Positions 17,966 through 26,803 of a DNA stretch of 64,000 nt are shown in pieces. Source of the stretch: Niabella sp. (lineage in GTDB: Bacteria > Bacteroidota > Bacteroidia > Chitinophagales > Chitinophagaceae); assembly GCF_030150205.1 (NCBI RefSeq), contig NZ_JASLGT010000033.1:115545-179544 (forward strand), given 5' to 3'. Numbering within the stretch: the first letter of the stretch is position 1; the number at the start of each line of letters is the position of its first letter. The notes beneath the pieces are model-generated. The model ran no database searches. It was not told the origin of the DNA and saw only the letters and a program-made list of their open reading frames with translations. Made by a program: the position numbers and the translations under genes.

Positions 17966-18985
17966 ATGAACATCAGAACATTGATACTACTGCTTGGCTG
18001 CGCTTTCTTTATAGGGGGGTGTACCACGGCATACAAAACCGGACAAACACCAGACGATGTTTACAATTCTCCCGCACCACCGCAGGATGAATATGCCAAC
18101 GTTAAAAAGTCGGGCGAAAAACGGTATCGTGATTACGAATCATATGATGAGGACGAATATGCCGATTACGATGACCGCTATTTGCGCATGAAAGTGCGGA
18201 ACCGCTATCGCTGGTCAGATCTTGACGACTGGTATTATTATGGGAACCGTTACAATTTCAGCTATTACAATAACTGGTACTACTGGAACGATCCTTTTTA
18301 CTGGAACAGTCCCTGGAGCCCGGTAAGCTACTGGAATATGTATTACAACCCCTACTATTCCGGCTGGTACGGTGGCATGGGCTGGGGTGGCGGCTGGTAT
18401 AATCCCTGGTATTCCGGTTATTACGGTGGATGGGGTTTTTATAGCTTTAACGGCTGGTACGATCCCTGGTACACCGGCTGGTATGGTAATCCTTACTATT
18501 ATGGATATGGACCCGGGGTAATTGTGGGTTCAAGAGTTAACTATACTCAACGACGTACCAATCTGAACACCTATAACCCATCCATCCTTAACGGAAACAG
18601 AGCGCTTCCAGACAGAAGCACCGGCATTACACGCGAATATGGCAATGGCACCACCGTAACAAGAAGAAGTTCCAGCGATTATGGAACTTATGGAGTACGG
18701 TCAGAAAGAAGCGTAAATACCAATACGTCAAACTCCAGTGCCCAGGGACGTGCCAACTCAATCCGCGAACGGTATTCAGGAAGTAACTACAACAACAGCC
18801 GATCTTCGTCTTCTTCTGAACGTTACACACCTTCTTCAAGCCGCACAGAAACTTATAGCCGGCCAAGCGTAGACACCCGTTCGTCTACGCCATCCTATTC
18901 ACCACCTGCATCTTCTGGTGGCGGCGGGGGCGGCGGCGGAAGCAGCCGTGGCAGTACTGGTGGTGGTAGTGGCAGAAGATTTTAA
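17966..18985 (+). CDS. Tyr/Trp/Gly-rich low-complexity lipoprotein
   Basis: A 339-residue predicted lipoprotein with lipobox FFIGGC (Cys19). Residues about 70-180 are extremely rich in Tyr, Trp, Gly and Asn, with repeated YYNNWYYWNDPFYW-like and GWYGG-like blocks; residues about 210-300 are rich in Ser, Arg and Asn; the end is a glycine run plus RRF. Similar proteins occur in Chitinophagaceae, but I know of no function. An acidic stretch (ESYDEDEYADYDDRY) precedes the aromatic region. It lies 22 bases before a FadL-family porin gene and is probably co-transcribed with it. Composition suggests a disordered, sticky surface protein; that is inference. Confidence 0.75.
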   Translation: MNIRTLILLLGCAFFIGGCTTAYKTGQTPDDVYNSPAPPQDEYANVKKSGEKRYRDYESYDEDEYADYDDRYLRMKVRNRYRWSDLDDWYYYGNRYNFSYYNNWYYWNDPFYWNSPWSPVSYWNMYYNPYYSGWYGGMGWGGGWYNPWYSGYYGGWGFYSFNGWYDPWYTGWYGNPYYYGYGPGVIVGSRVNYTQRRTNLNTYNPSILNGNRALPDRSTGITREYGNGTTVTRRSSSDYGTYGVRSERSVNTNTSNSSAQGRANSIRERYSGSNYNNSRSSSSSERYTPSSSRTETYSRPSVDTRSSTPSYSPPASSGGGGGGGGSSRGSTGGGSGRRF

Positions 18986-19007
18986 CTTGTTCAACTAAAC
19001 TTATCCA

Positions 19008-20522
19008 ATGAAGAAAATAGTATTTGCGGCAATCGCCTTAGCATCTGCCGGCAGCCTGTTTGCCCAAACACCCGAAGATGCGTTACGCTACTCTTGGCTT
19101 ACATCGTCTGGTACTGCACGGGTACAGGCATTGGGAGGCGCAAGCGGATCACTGGGCGGCGAAATTTCCACGCTTTTTACCAACCCCGGTAACCTGGGAT
19201 TTTACAAAACGGGAGACCTTGTAATTTCAGGCGGCGTTAATATCCTCAATAACAAGGCAGGTTATTTCGGCTCATCTAACAACACGAACAAGAGTACCGG
19301 TTTTTTTGGTACCTCAGGTGTTGTTTTTGGAAATCAAAGCCGGGGCAATGGCGCTGTAAAAAGCTCTGCCCTCAGCATTGGCGTATCCAGGATTGCCGAT
19401 TTTAATAATAACATCCGGTTCGGGGGGCTCAACACAAAAAGTTCCATGGCCGATATGTTTATGGAATTTACAAATGCCGACAATGGTCGCCTGGATCCCT
19501 ATAGCTCCCAAATGGCATATGATGTGCACTGGATTGCGGATGATGCCAATAAAAAATTATTTTCACCTGCCAGCGCACTAGCCCGTAACGGGGGCGTACT
19601 CCAGGAGGGCTCCTTAAGAACCAATGGAGGCATTACGGAATTTTCGGTTGGTGGTGGACTTAATTTAAATAATACAGTATACCTGGGAGGTGCTGTTGGG
19701 CTTCCAACCCTGCGTTATGGTGCCACAAGAACCTTTGATGAAGTAGATCCTTCTACAAATCCTAATAATAATTTTGATAACGCTTATTTTGACGACGACC
19801 TGGTAACCAAGGGAATGGGCGTAAATGTAAAACTGGGTGCGGTATTTACGCCTTCACAAAATTTAAGGCTTGGCCTGGCAGTACATACGCCTACCTGGTA
19901 TAGTTTGACAGATCACTATGATGCCGAAGCCTATGCCAATACAGAAAATCTTCCCCAAAATGAAGGTAAAAATGAAGCATGGTCTCGCCCCAACCAGCCG
20001 GCAGTTTATGATTATTCACTACAAACGCCTTATAAATTACTGGGAAGCCTTACCTATCTTTTTGGAGATGTAAACAATGTTTCCAGCCAGAAGGGGCTTA
20101 TTACTGCAGATGTGGAGTATGTAAATCATATGGCATCTAAATTTAAAGCATACGATGAAAACGGTGTAGCCGATCAAAATAGCTACCGAAGACTTAATTC
20201 GGCCATAGATGATTCGTACAAAGGCGCCGTAAATGCACGGTTAGGAGCTGAGTTAAAATTCAACACCATTATGGCCCGGTTTGGCGGTGCCTATTATGGC
20301 AACCCCTATAAGAACCTGGCGGGCGAAAAGGGAAATATCTACCAGGGTTCTGCCGGCGTAGGTTACCGCAACCATGGTTTCTTTGTAGACCTGGGTTATA
20401 TTTACACAGCAAAGGATGATGTCTATTATCCTTACCGGTTAGAAAATAAAAGCGCTTTTGATCCGGCAACGATCAAATCCAATGGGTCAAGAGTGGTGCT
20501 TACACTGGGTTTCAAGATTTAA
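19008..20522 (+). CDS. OmpP1/FadL-family outer-membrane protein
   Basis: A 504-residue barrel with a signal peptide (ending AGSLFAQ). Family features include the start TPEDALRYSWLTSSGTARVQALGGASGSLGG (in two pieces: an N-terminal exported helix and the GGA-x-GSLGG turn), STLFTNPGNLGFY, many alternating beta-strands, and the C-terminal aromatic strand VVLTLGFKI. FadL-type proteins carry hydrophobic compounds across the outer membrane; the ligand here is unknown. It follows the aromatic-rich lipoprotein gene and ends in a strong terminator, so the two form a likely two-gene unit. Confidence 0.87.
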   Translation: MKKIVFAAIALASAGSLFAQTPEDALRYSWLTSSGTARVQALGGASGSLGGEISTLFTNPGNLGFYKTGDLVISGGVNILNNKAGYFGSSNNTNKSTGFFGTSGVVFGNQSRGNGAVKSSALSIGVSRIADFNNNIRFGGLNTKSSMADMFMEFTNADNGRLDPYSSQMAYDVHWIADDANKKLFSPASALARNGGVLQEGSLRTNGGITEFSVGGGLNLNNTVYLGGAVGLPTLRYGATRTFDEVDPSTNPNNNFDNAYFDDDLVTKGMGVNVKLGAVFTPSQNLRLGLAVHTPTWYSLTDHYDAEAYANTENLPQNEGKNEAWSRPNQPAVYDYSLQTPYKLLGSLTYLFGDVNNVSSQKGLITADVEYVNHMASKFKAYDENGVADQNSYRRLNSAIDDSYKGAVNARLGAELKFNTIMARFGGAYYGNPYKNLAGEKGNIYQGSAGVGYRNHGFFVDLGYIYTAKDDVYYPYRLENKSAFDPATIKSNGSRVVLTLGFKI

Positions 20523-20553
20523 TACATATCGCTTTCTGATGATTTAGTTATTG

Positions 20554-20584
20554 GCCTCCGGAGTGATCCGGGGGCTTTTTTTTT
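20554..20584 (+). terminator. Intrinsic terminator after the FadL-family gene
   Basis: GCCTCCGGA pairs with TCCGGGGGC (one mismatch) across a four-base loop, followed by nine T. Confidence 0.88.
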
Positions 20585-20721
20585 CAGGATCGGGGTAATA
20601 ATAGACCAATAGCTGTTTCATTAAAATGGCTGTTGCGGAGACTCAAACCATGACCTGCGCCCCGGGCAGTGTTTATAATATAACCCGCCAGCAGTAAGCC
20701 TTAACAACCAGTTGATTTTTC

Positions 20722-22569
20722 TTATCGTCCAAACATCTTCTCGATCTGATCCTGTTTAAATTCGAGGTAGGTAGGATTGCCATCAGGGGCTGAATTAAAC
20801 GACTCGCACTGGAACAGGTCGGTTACCAGTTGCCGCATTTCCCGTTCGGTTAATCGGTTACCGTTCTTTACGGCCCGCTGCCGCGCCAGGGAGCGGATGA
20901 GCTTCTCCCGGTTAGAAACACGGATATCACTGCTGAAGTGTTTATACTGCTCCAGTGTAAAATCGATGAGGTGTTTTTCATCCGTATCTTCCAGGTCGGC
21001 CGGTGTGCCCTGCACCACAAAACTGTTCTTGCCGAATGGCTCAATTTCATAGCCCAGCATCAACAGATCGGGCAATAATTCACCCAGCAATACCGCATCT
21101 GAAGGTGAAAGTTCCAGGGTTACCGGGAACATGCTTTTTTGAATGGTTACCGGGGCCCCGGCTGCCGCCTGTTTCATTTGCGTGTACAATACCCGCTCAT
21201 GCGCCGCCTGCTGGTTAATCAGCAAAAAACTTTTATCCGCCGGCATAATGATATAGGTATTCAGTACCTGGGTAAGTTCCGTATCTCCATCTATTTCAAA
21301 CCGGCTTTTTTTATTTTGAATCACCAGGTTTTGTTGCTGTGCGGTTTTTTCGTAATCAAAAAGCGCCTCTTCCCGGGGCAGGGGTTCATAAAATTCCTTC
21401 CAGCTTTTCAATTCCTGCCCGGAGGGCTTTTCAATAAAATGCGCCTGGTGCTTTTGAGTAAATCCCTGGTACAAGGTAGAACCCGATGCCTTCTCCTGTT
21501 GATCGCTGGTAAAAGGCTGGCTTACGGACGGCAATTGCTGAATGGAAAGGTCCAGATCAAAATCCAGCGTGGGCGTAATACTAAACTGGGCCAGGGCGTG
21601 CTTTACAGCCGCTTGCACAAATGCATAGATGATCTTTTCATCTTCAAACTTGATCTCCTGTTTGGTAGGGTGCACATTTACATCCACCTGTGCAGGATCC
21701 AGGTCTATAAACAGTACATACATCGGGAAACTGTCACCGGGCAGCAGCTCCTGGTAGGCATTCATAACCGCATGGTTCAGATAGGCGCTTTTAATAAAGC
21801 GGTTGTTTACAAAAAAATACTGGTCGCCCCGGGTCTTTTTTGCTGTTTCCGGCTTGCCCGTAAACCCGTGAATGTTCATATAATCCGTTTGCTCCGTTAC
21901 AGCAACCATTTTAGCATTATAGCTGTTGCCCAGCAACTGCACGATCCGTTGTTTCAGGCTTCCCGGTTCCAGGTGCATCAGCTGCTGACCATTACTGGTA
22001 AGGGTAAACAGGATATGCGGAAAAGCCATTGTTACCCGCGTAAACTCCTCTACAATATGCCGCATTTCTGCTGCATTACTCTTTAAAAAGTTCCGTCTTG
22101 CAGGCACATTAAAAAACAGGTTTTTCATGGCAATGCTGGTACCATCCGGAACAGCCACCGGTTCCTGGGTTACCACCGTGCTGTTTTCTACTTCGATATA
22201 AGTGCCGGTTTCATCCTCCGGCCGTTTGGTCTTTAGCTCTACCTGGGCCACGGCGGCAATAGAAGCCAGCGCCTCTCCCCTGAATCCCATGGTATGAATA
22301 TGAAAAAGATCGTCAATATTCCGGATCTTGGAAGTAGCATGCCGTTCAAAACACATGCGTGCATCGGTTTCACTCATCCCGCTTCCGTTATCAATGACCT
22401 GTAATAAGGTTTTTCCGGCATCCACAACAATTAGCTGAACAGCAGTTGCTCCTGCATCCACAGCGTTTTCCAGCAGTTCTTTTACGGCACTGGCCGGACG
22501 TTGAATAACCTCACCGGCGGCGATCTGGTTAGCAATATTATCAGGCAATAAAAGAATCTTATCAGGCAC
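20722..22569 (-). CDS. mutL: DNA mismatch repair protein MutL
   Basis: Links MutS mismatch recognition to strand removal. The start is a GTG at 22569, fixed by the conserved opening ILLLPDNIANQIAAGEV. The GHKL ATPase domain is intact: catalytic Glu31 and Asn35 in ELLENAVDAG, DNGSGM, and MGFRGEALASIAAV. The 615-residue length is normal. The C-terminal domain departs from endonuclease-type MutL: the metal motif DQHAxxExxxxE reads NQQAAHERVLYT (452-463), and the terminal CPHGRPT motif reads APDGNPT (594-600). These changes predict no intrinsic nicking activity. The gene is monocistronic. Confidence 0.96.
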   Translation of the reverse strand: MPDKILLLPDNIANQIAAGEVIQRPASAVKELLENAVDAGATAVQLIVVDAGKTLLQVIDNGSGMSETDARMCFERHATSKIRNIDDLFHIHTMGFRGEALASIAAVAQVELKTKRPEDETGTYIEVENSTVVTQEPVAVPDGTSIAMKNLFFNVPARRNFLKSNAAEMRHIVEEFTRVTMAFPHILFTLTSNGQQLMHLEPGSLKQRIVQLLGNSYNAKMVAVTEQTDYMNIHGFTGKPETAKKTRGDQYFFVNNRFIKSAYLNHAVMNAYQELLPGDSFPMYVLFIDLDPAQVDVNVHPTKQEIKFEDEKIIYAFVQAAVKHALAQFSITPTLDFDLDLSIQQLPSVSQPFTSDQQEKASGSTLYQGFTQKHQAHFIEKPSGQELKSWKEFYEPLPREEALFDYEKTAQQQNLVIQNKKSRFEIDGDTELTQVLNTYIIMPADKSFLLINQQAAHERVLYTQMKQAAAGAPVTIQKSMFPVTLELSPSDAVLLGELLPDLLMLGYEIEPFGKNSFVVQGTPADLEDTDEKHLIDFTLEQYKHFSSDIRVSNREKLIRSLARQRAVKNGNRLTEREMRQLVTDLFQCESFNSAPDGNPTYLEFKQDQIEKMFGR

Positions 22570-22696
22570 GGTATCTTCTGTTTTGAACGTGTAAAGGTAC
22601 GTTTTAGCGCCTAAATCCTCCGGAATGACAGCGGGAATTTCAACAGTTTTCGTTTACTCCTTCGGAGTTAATGGTTATTATTAAAGCAGCTGGGAT

Positions 22697-23239
22697 TTAG
22701 AAAGAAATTGTTTTACGTAGTAATTTTGATTTTATCCGGCCTTTTTTACTTTCCTGCAAGACAAATTTTTTCCCGTCCAAATAATAGGAAATCACCTCCT
22801 TATCGGCAGGATTCACTATAAAATATTCCTTTACGCCAAAGGTTTCATAAAGCTGTTTCTTTAGTTGCAGATCGTGTTTTTTATTGCCGGATAATGCTTC
22901 CACTATAAGATCGGGCGGTCCTTTTACTTTTCCGTCCCTGATGATCGAAAGATTCTCTTTTGCAATAAAAACAATATCCGGCTGCACGGCATTGTTGCTA
23001 CCGAGGTAAACATCTACAGGAGAAAACACACATTCCCCCAGATCGTTTTCCATAACATAGGTATTCATAAAGGTAAGCAGCCGGCTCAACAGGCGCTGGT
23101 GTTCAAAGGTTGGTGCGGGTGACATATAGAGTACGTTATTGATAACCTCCGCCAGGGTACCTTCCGGAAGCGTTTCATATACTTCCATAGCGGTTCTTGG
23201 CGGACGCTGGTATTTTTCTTTTGCCATTGTAAGTCCCAT
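22697..23239 (-). CDS. Uma2-family (DUF820) nuclease-like protein
   Basis: A 180-residue protein with the Uma2 PD-(D/E)xK fold. Visible motifs are QPDIVFI (the Asp), LIVEALSGN (the Glu) and LKKQLYETFGVKEYFIVNP (the Lys and the family C-terminal strand). The ATG at 23227 is an alternative start giving MAKEKYQ. Such proteins are numerous in cyanobacteria and some Bacteroidota; their biological role is not settled. It stands alone on the minus strand, divergent from the deoxyhypusine-synthase-like gene. Confidence 0.85.
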   Translation of the reverse strand: MGLTMAKEKYQRPPRTAMEVYETLPEGTLAEVINNVLYMSPAPTFEHQRLLSRLLTFMNTYVMENDLGECVFSPVDVYLGSNNAVQPDIVFIAKENLSIIRDGKVKGPPDLIVEALSGNKKHDLQLKKQLYETFGVKEYFIVNPADKEVISYYLDGKKFVLQESKKGRIKSKLLRKTISF

Positions 23240-23300
23240 ACAGCAAGTTACAAAATAATACCATCATAAAGATTTCACACGGCCATTTTCACCAAATCTT

Positions 23301-23308
23301 TATTTTTG
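23301..23308 (+). promoter_or_regulatory. -7 element of the deoxyhypusine-synthase-like gene
   Basis: Perfect TAnnTTTG (TATTTTTG), 58 bases before the start codon. No exact -33 TTTG at normal spacing. Confidence 0.4.
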
Positions 23309-23366
23309 TCCCTCGCAATGTCTCACCTTATTGTGATCTGAAGGCGGAGTAAAATTCAAAAAAATC

Positions 23367-24341
23367 ATGAGTAAAGGACCTGTTTCTCAATTTATTGAAC
23401 ATCATTACCGGCATTTCAATGCAGCGGCACTGATTGATGCGGCCAAAGGTTATGAAACCCATATGAACGCGGGTGGTAAGATGATGATTACCCTTGCCGG
23501 TGCTATGAGCACGGCCGAACTGGGTATTTCGCTGGCCGAAATGATCCGTCAGGACAAGGTACAGATCATTTCCTGTACGGGTGCCAACCTGGAGGAAGAT
23601 GTAATGAACCTGGTAGCACATTCGCATTACAAACGAGTGCCCAATTACCGCGACCTTACCCCTCAGGAAGAATGGGACCTGCTGGAAAATCATTACAACC
23701 GGGTAACAGATACCTGCATTCCGGAAGAAGAGGCTTTTCGCCGCCTTCAGAAACATCTTGTAAAACAATGGAAAGAGGCGGAAGAAAAAGATGAACGTTA
23801 TTTCCCGCATGAATTCCTGTATAAAACTGTTTTGAGCGGAGAGCTGGAGCAATACTATGAAATTGATCCTAAAGACAGCTGGATCATTGCCGCAGCGGAA
23901 AAGAACATCCCGATCGTAGTTCCGGGATGGGAAGACAGCACCACCGGAAATATTTTTGCCAGCTATGTGATCAAAGGTGAATTAAAAGCCAGCACCGTAA
24001 AAAGCGGGATCGAATATATGACCTGGCTGGCCGATTGGTACCGCCATAACAGCGAAGGTAAAGGCGTTGGCTTTTTCCAGATCGGCGGCGGTATTGCCGG
24101 AGATTTCCCCATCTGCGTGGTGCCCATGATGTACCAGGACCTGGAGTGGCACGATGTTCCGTTCTGGAGTTATTTTTGCCAGATCAGCGACAGCACCACC
24201 TCCTTCGGTTCTTATTCCGGTGCCGTTCCTAATGAAAAGATCACCTGGGGCAAGCTGGATATTGATACGCCTAAATTTATTGTGGAAAGTGATGCTACCA
24301 TCGTAGCGCCCCTGATATTTGCCTGGATCCTGGGCTGGTAA
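23367..24341 (+). CDS. Deoxyhypusine-synthase-family protein
   Basis: A 324-residue NAD-dependent enzyme of the deoxyhypusine/homospermidine synthase family. Visible are the NAD-binding MITLAGAMSTAELG, ISCTGANLEEDVMNL, IPIVVPGWEDSTTGN, FFQIGGGIAGDFPI, and Lys296 in ITWGKLD, which aligns with the catalytic lysine of deoxyhypusine synthase. Bacteria lack eIF5A, the hypusine substrate, so transfer of an aminobutyl group to a polyamine is more likely (homospermidine synthesis); that is inference. The gene has its own promoter element and terminator. Confidence 0.88.
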   Translation: MSKGPVSQFIEHHYRHFNAAALIDAAKGYETHMNAGGKMMITLAGAMSTAELGISLAEMIRQDKVQIISCTGANLEEDVMNLVAHSHYKRVPNYRDLTPQEEWDLLENHYNRVTDTCIPEEEAFRRLQKHLVKQWKEAEEKDERYFPHEFLYKTVLSGELEQYYEIDPKDSWIIAAAEKNIPIVVPGWEDSTTGNIFASYVIKGELKASTVKSGIEYMTWLADWYRHNSEGKGVGFFQIGGGIAGDFPICVVPMMYQDLEWHDVPFWSYFCQISDSTTSFGSYSGAVPNEKITWGKLDIDTPKFIVESDATIVAPLIFAWILGW

Positions 24342-24367
24342 ACGGGTTAAGATAAAGATCAAAATCA

Positions 24368-24390
24368 AAAAGGGCCTTAGGCCCTTTTTT
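24368..24390. terminator. Bidirectional intrinsic terminator
   Basis: AAAAGGGCC, TTA, GGCCCTTTT with further A and T on the two sides. It serves the deoxyhypusine-synthase-like gene on the plus strand and could serve the structured element at 24404-24513 if that is transcribed from the minus strand. Confidence 0.88.
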
Positions 24391-24403
24391 AATACCTGTA
24401 ACA

Positions 24404-24513
24404 TTTAAAAGAGGGCTCCCATCCCCTGCTGCCGTTGCTCAAAAAGCGATATTGCGGATGGCCCCATGTTGCTGCTATAACACTAAACGGGCACAGGGAG
24501 CACCTCTTTTAAT
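24404..24513 (-). ncRNA. Candidate structured RNA or mobile repeat, closed by a 16-base stem
   Basis: The ends TTAAAAGAGG-GCTCCC (24405-24420) and GGGAGC-A-CCTCTTTTAA (24496-24512) pair over 16 bases with one bulge. On the minus strand the interior begins GTGCCCGTTTAG, continues to AGCAGCAACATGGGG, and then holds a CCATCC/GGATGG hairpin. The GTTTAG...AGCAGC arrangement recalls the distal loop of bacterial SRP (4.5S) RNA, whose AGCAGC is highly conserved, but the loop between them is short and the arms are lopsided. A terminator lies just downstream (24368-24390). A miniature repeat element is the alternative. Strand is inferred. Confidence 0.4.
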
Positions 24514-24528
24514 CATACGAAAGAACTA

Positions 24529-25077
24529 CTATTTTGCCGTAAAACTGGCAGAAGCTCCAGCCGAAGCAACTACCAGTACGTTGGATGTAAGTTGATTAAC
24601 AGCCCAGGTAACCTTACTGGAAGAAGCTCCTTTTACCGTGAGGTTGCCCGAAGCATCCACCTGTAACAAATTACAATAAGCCTGTATAAACGTATTAAAG
24701 GCCACCAATCCCCCGGCATAGGCATTTACCACCGCCTGCAAATTGGCAGCAGCAGCACCGTTTACCTTATAACTGATGCTTACATTCGAAATTTCAATAT
24801 TCGTTCCGTCATAACTCCATGTACCCGTAACCACGGCCCCAACACTGCTATAACTTCCGGCACCTGTTACAGCGCTGTTCAGGATTAAACTAAAATCATG
24901 GTTGGCACTAAACGTAGCCGCGGGTTTTTGTTCATTGGAAGCAGCCGCCGTATTGGTTTGCTGCCAGGAGTGAGCTGTAAGTTTTTCCTCGTTGGAGTAA
25001 CTGGTATCATCGTTTTTTTTACTACAGGCCAAACATAATACGGCCATTAATGTGGATAGAAGAAGGTTTACGCGCAT
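24529..25077 (-). CDS. Lipocalin-like small lipoprotein
   Basis: A 182-residue predicted lipoprotein; the ATG at 25077 gives a lipobox ending in LCLACSKK, whereas the longer frame would add a second hydrophobic stretch. The mature part has the pattern LTAHSWQQTN, then FSANHDFSL, then TGTWSYDGTNIEIS, typical of lipocalin-like domains common in Bacteroidota lipoproteins. The second half is rich in Ala, Val and Ser and is less clear. Ligand and role are unknown. It is flanked by the structured element downstream and by the terminator of the M28 peptidase on its other side. Confidence 0.7.
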   Translation of the reverse strand: MRVNLLLSTLMAVLCLACSKKNDDTSYSNEEKLTAHSWQQTNTAAASNEQKPAATFSANHDFSLILNSAVTGAGSYSSVGAVVTGTWSYDGTNIEISNVSISYKVNGAAAANLQAVVNAYAGGLVAFNTFIQAYCNLLQVDASGNLTVKGASSSKVTWAVNQLTSNVLVVASAGASASFTAK

Positions 25078-25164
25078 AATAAGGTTTAATTGAATAAATA
25101 ATAAAACAGGCACAAGATAACAACCGATTATGAAGAAAAGGTGATGTCCTCTCAAAGGGAGGCA

Positions 25165-25194
25165 CCAAAAAAAAGAGCTCCCTGGGAACTCTTT
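25165..25194 (-). terminator. Intrinsic terminator after the M28 peptidase gene
   Basis: On the minus strand AAAGAG-T-TCCC, A, GGGA-G-CTCTTT forms a nearly perfect stem (25172-25194) followed by a T run. Confidence 0.85.
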
Positions 25195-25206
25195 AAAAAA
25201 ATCAGT

Positions 25207-26760
25207 TTAATGCGCCTGTTCAGGTAGTTTCAGATCCCGCTTCAGCATTTCATTCCGGTTGGCCATCTCCCAGGCGGTATAAAAGATCATTTGAGCTCTT
25301 TTAGCCATCAGCGGAAAGTTGATCTTATCAATTGTATCAGTAGGTTTATGATAATCGGCTTTTAACATTCCATCATAGAAAAAAAGGATGGGAACGCCTT
25401 TCCGGGCAAAATTATAATGGTCGCTGCGGTAATAGATCCGCTCCTTGTCATTGGGATCATCAAATTTATAATCCAGCACCAGCCTGGTGTATTTATTATT
25501 CATGCCTTCATTGATCACCGGAAGATCTGTACTCAGCTTATCGTGCCCGATCACATATACATAGTTCAGGGTATCGGCGCTCATCCGTTCCGTATCAATA
25601 CGGCCGATCATATCAATGTTCAGATCGGCAGTCGTTTTATCCATCGGGAATACCGGGTTCTCCGAATAGTATTCAGATCCCCAAAGGCCTTTCTCTTCCC
25701 CGCTTACCGTCATAAACACAATGGTTCGGCGCGGGCCCTTGCCGGCTTTTTTTGCCAGGGCAAAAGCTTCAGCCATTTCAAGAACACTCACCGTTCCTGA
25801 ACCATCATCATCCGCACCATAATAAATATTTCCTTCCGCGTCTTTGCCAACATGATCATAATGCGCGGTAATAAACAGGTACTCGTCTTTTTTGTCCGTT
25901 CCCTCGATTACACCCAGTACATTGGAGGCTGTTGCCCGGTCTTTTTGCAGCAGGTAGTTCAGGGCAATAGCGCCTTCGTTAATCCCCGGACTGGTCTGTC
26001 CATTGTTAAGGGCTTCTTCTATTTCCTCAAACCCATGACCACTTACTTTTTCTACCACATGCGCGCTGATATAAAAGGTTGGCGTAGCCTTTTCCCCATC
26101 CGCTTCCCGTTCCCAGGTGGGTTTGTAACGCACTTTTACTTTTGCCCGGGGCGGAATTTCTTTAGTAGCAATAAGAATAGCGCCAGCACCCTTTGCCAGT
26201 GCATTGCTGATCTTACTACCCAGCGTGGTGGAAGCGGCTCTTCCCGGCGAAGATGGCGTAAATCCTTTAGGGCTACCGGCAAAGATCACCACCAGCTTTC
26301 CTTTTACATCCAGGCCGGCATAGTCATCCCTGTTCTGATCTACAATCCCGTATCCTGCAAGTGCATATTCCTTATAATTGAGGTCGATCTTGTCATCATC
26401 GGTCCATATCGGCGCTATGTCCTTATCTCCTTCAAAATGCATCCCGTTAATGGTCAGCTTCAATACGGCCAGCGAATCTTTTGACAATTGATAGGTTTGC
26501 CGGAAGCTTCCGTTATTACCGGGTTTCAGCCCCAGCTTTTCAAAATGCGCAGTAATATAGTCCGCTGCTTTTTCCAAACCCGGTGAGGGTGTGTCCCGGC
26601 CCTCCATCTCAGCACTGGCAATTACGCTCAAATGATTTTTCAGATCGGTGGTGGTAATGGATCGTCCAAAAATTTGGGGATCCGCTTTTTTTTGAGCCGC
26701 TCCGGTCAGGGCTGCACATACACCTGCCACGGCAAAAAGATGCTTTATCATATTTCTCAT
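25207..26760 (-). CDS. M28-family zinc metallopeptidase with PA domain
   Basis: A 517-residue secreted aminopeptidase-type enzyme with a signal peptide (ending LTGAAQ). A protease-associated domain occupies about 135-235 (KGKLVVIFAGSP; KGAGAILIATKE). The M28 zinc ligands are recognisable: His in ITAHYDHVG, Asp in YYGADDDGSGT, the Glu pair in MTVSGEEKGLWGSEYY, Asp in LNIDMIGR and His in YYRSDHYNFARKGVP. This is the usual cocatalytic two-zinc set. It likely trims N-terminal residues of peptides in the periplasm or outside. It lies 43 bases from rpiB on the same strand and may be co-transcribed. Confidence 0.93.
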   Translation of the reverse strand: MRNMIKHLFAVAGVCAALTGAAQKKADPQIFGRSITTTDLKNHLSVIASAEMEGRDTPSPGLEKAADYITAHFEKLGLKPGNNGSFRQTYQLSKDSLAVLKLTINGMHFEGDKDIAPIWTDDDKIDLNYKEYALAGYGIVDQNRDDYAGLDVKGKLVVIFAGSPKGFTPSSPGRAASTTLGSKISNALAKGAGAILIATKEIPPRAKVKVRYKPTWEREADGEKATPTFYISAHVVEKVSGHGFEEIEEALNNGQTSPGINEGAIALNYLLQKDRATASNVLGVIEGTDKKDEYLFITAHYDHVGKDAEGNIYYGADDDGSGTVSVLEMAEAFALAKKAGKGPRRTIVFMTVSGEEKGLWGSEYYSENPVFPMDKTTADLNIDMIGRIDTERMSADTLNYVYVIGHDKLSTDLPVINEGMNNKYTRLVLDYKFDDPNDKERIYYRSDHYNFARKGVPILFFYDGMLKADYHKPTDTIDKINFPLMAKRAQMIFYTAWEMANRNEMLKRDLKLPEQAH

Positions 26761-26803
26761 TTTCTGTATTAGGGTCTGTTGGCCGAAACCGGATCCGGGT
26801 TGC

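Noticed and set aside
21139..22086. Open frame of 315 codons antisense to mutL
   Set aside because: It lies wholly within a clearly conserved gene, and its product lacks any recognisable motif or plausible start context.
22653..22672. Small ACTCC/GGAGT hairpin after the Uma2 gene as a terminator
   Set aside because: The five-pair stem has no T run on the relevant strand; too weak to call.
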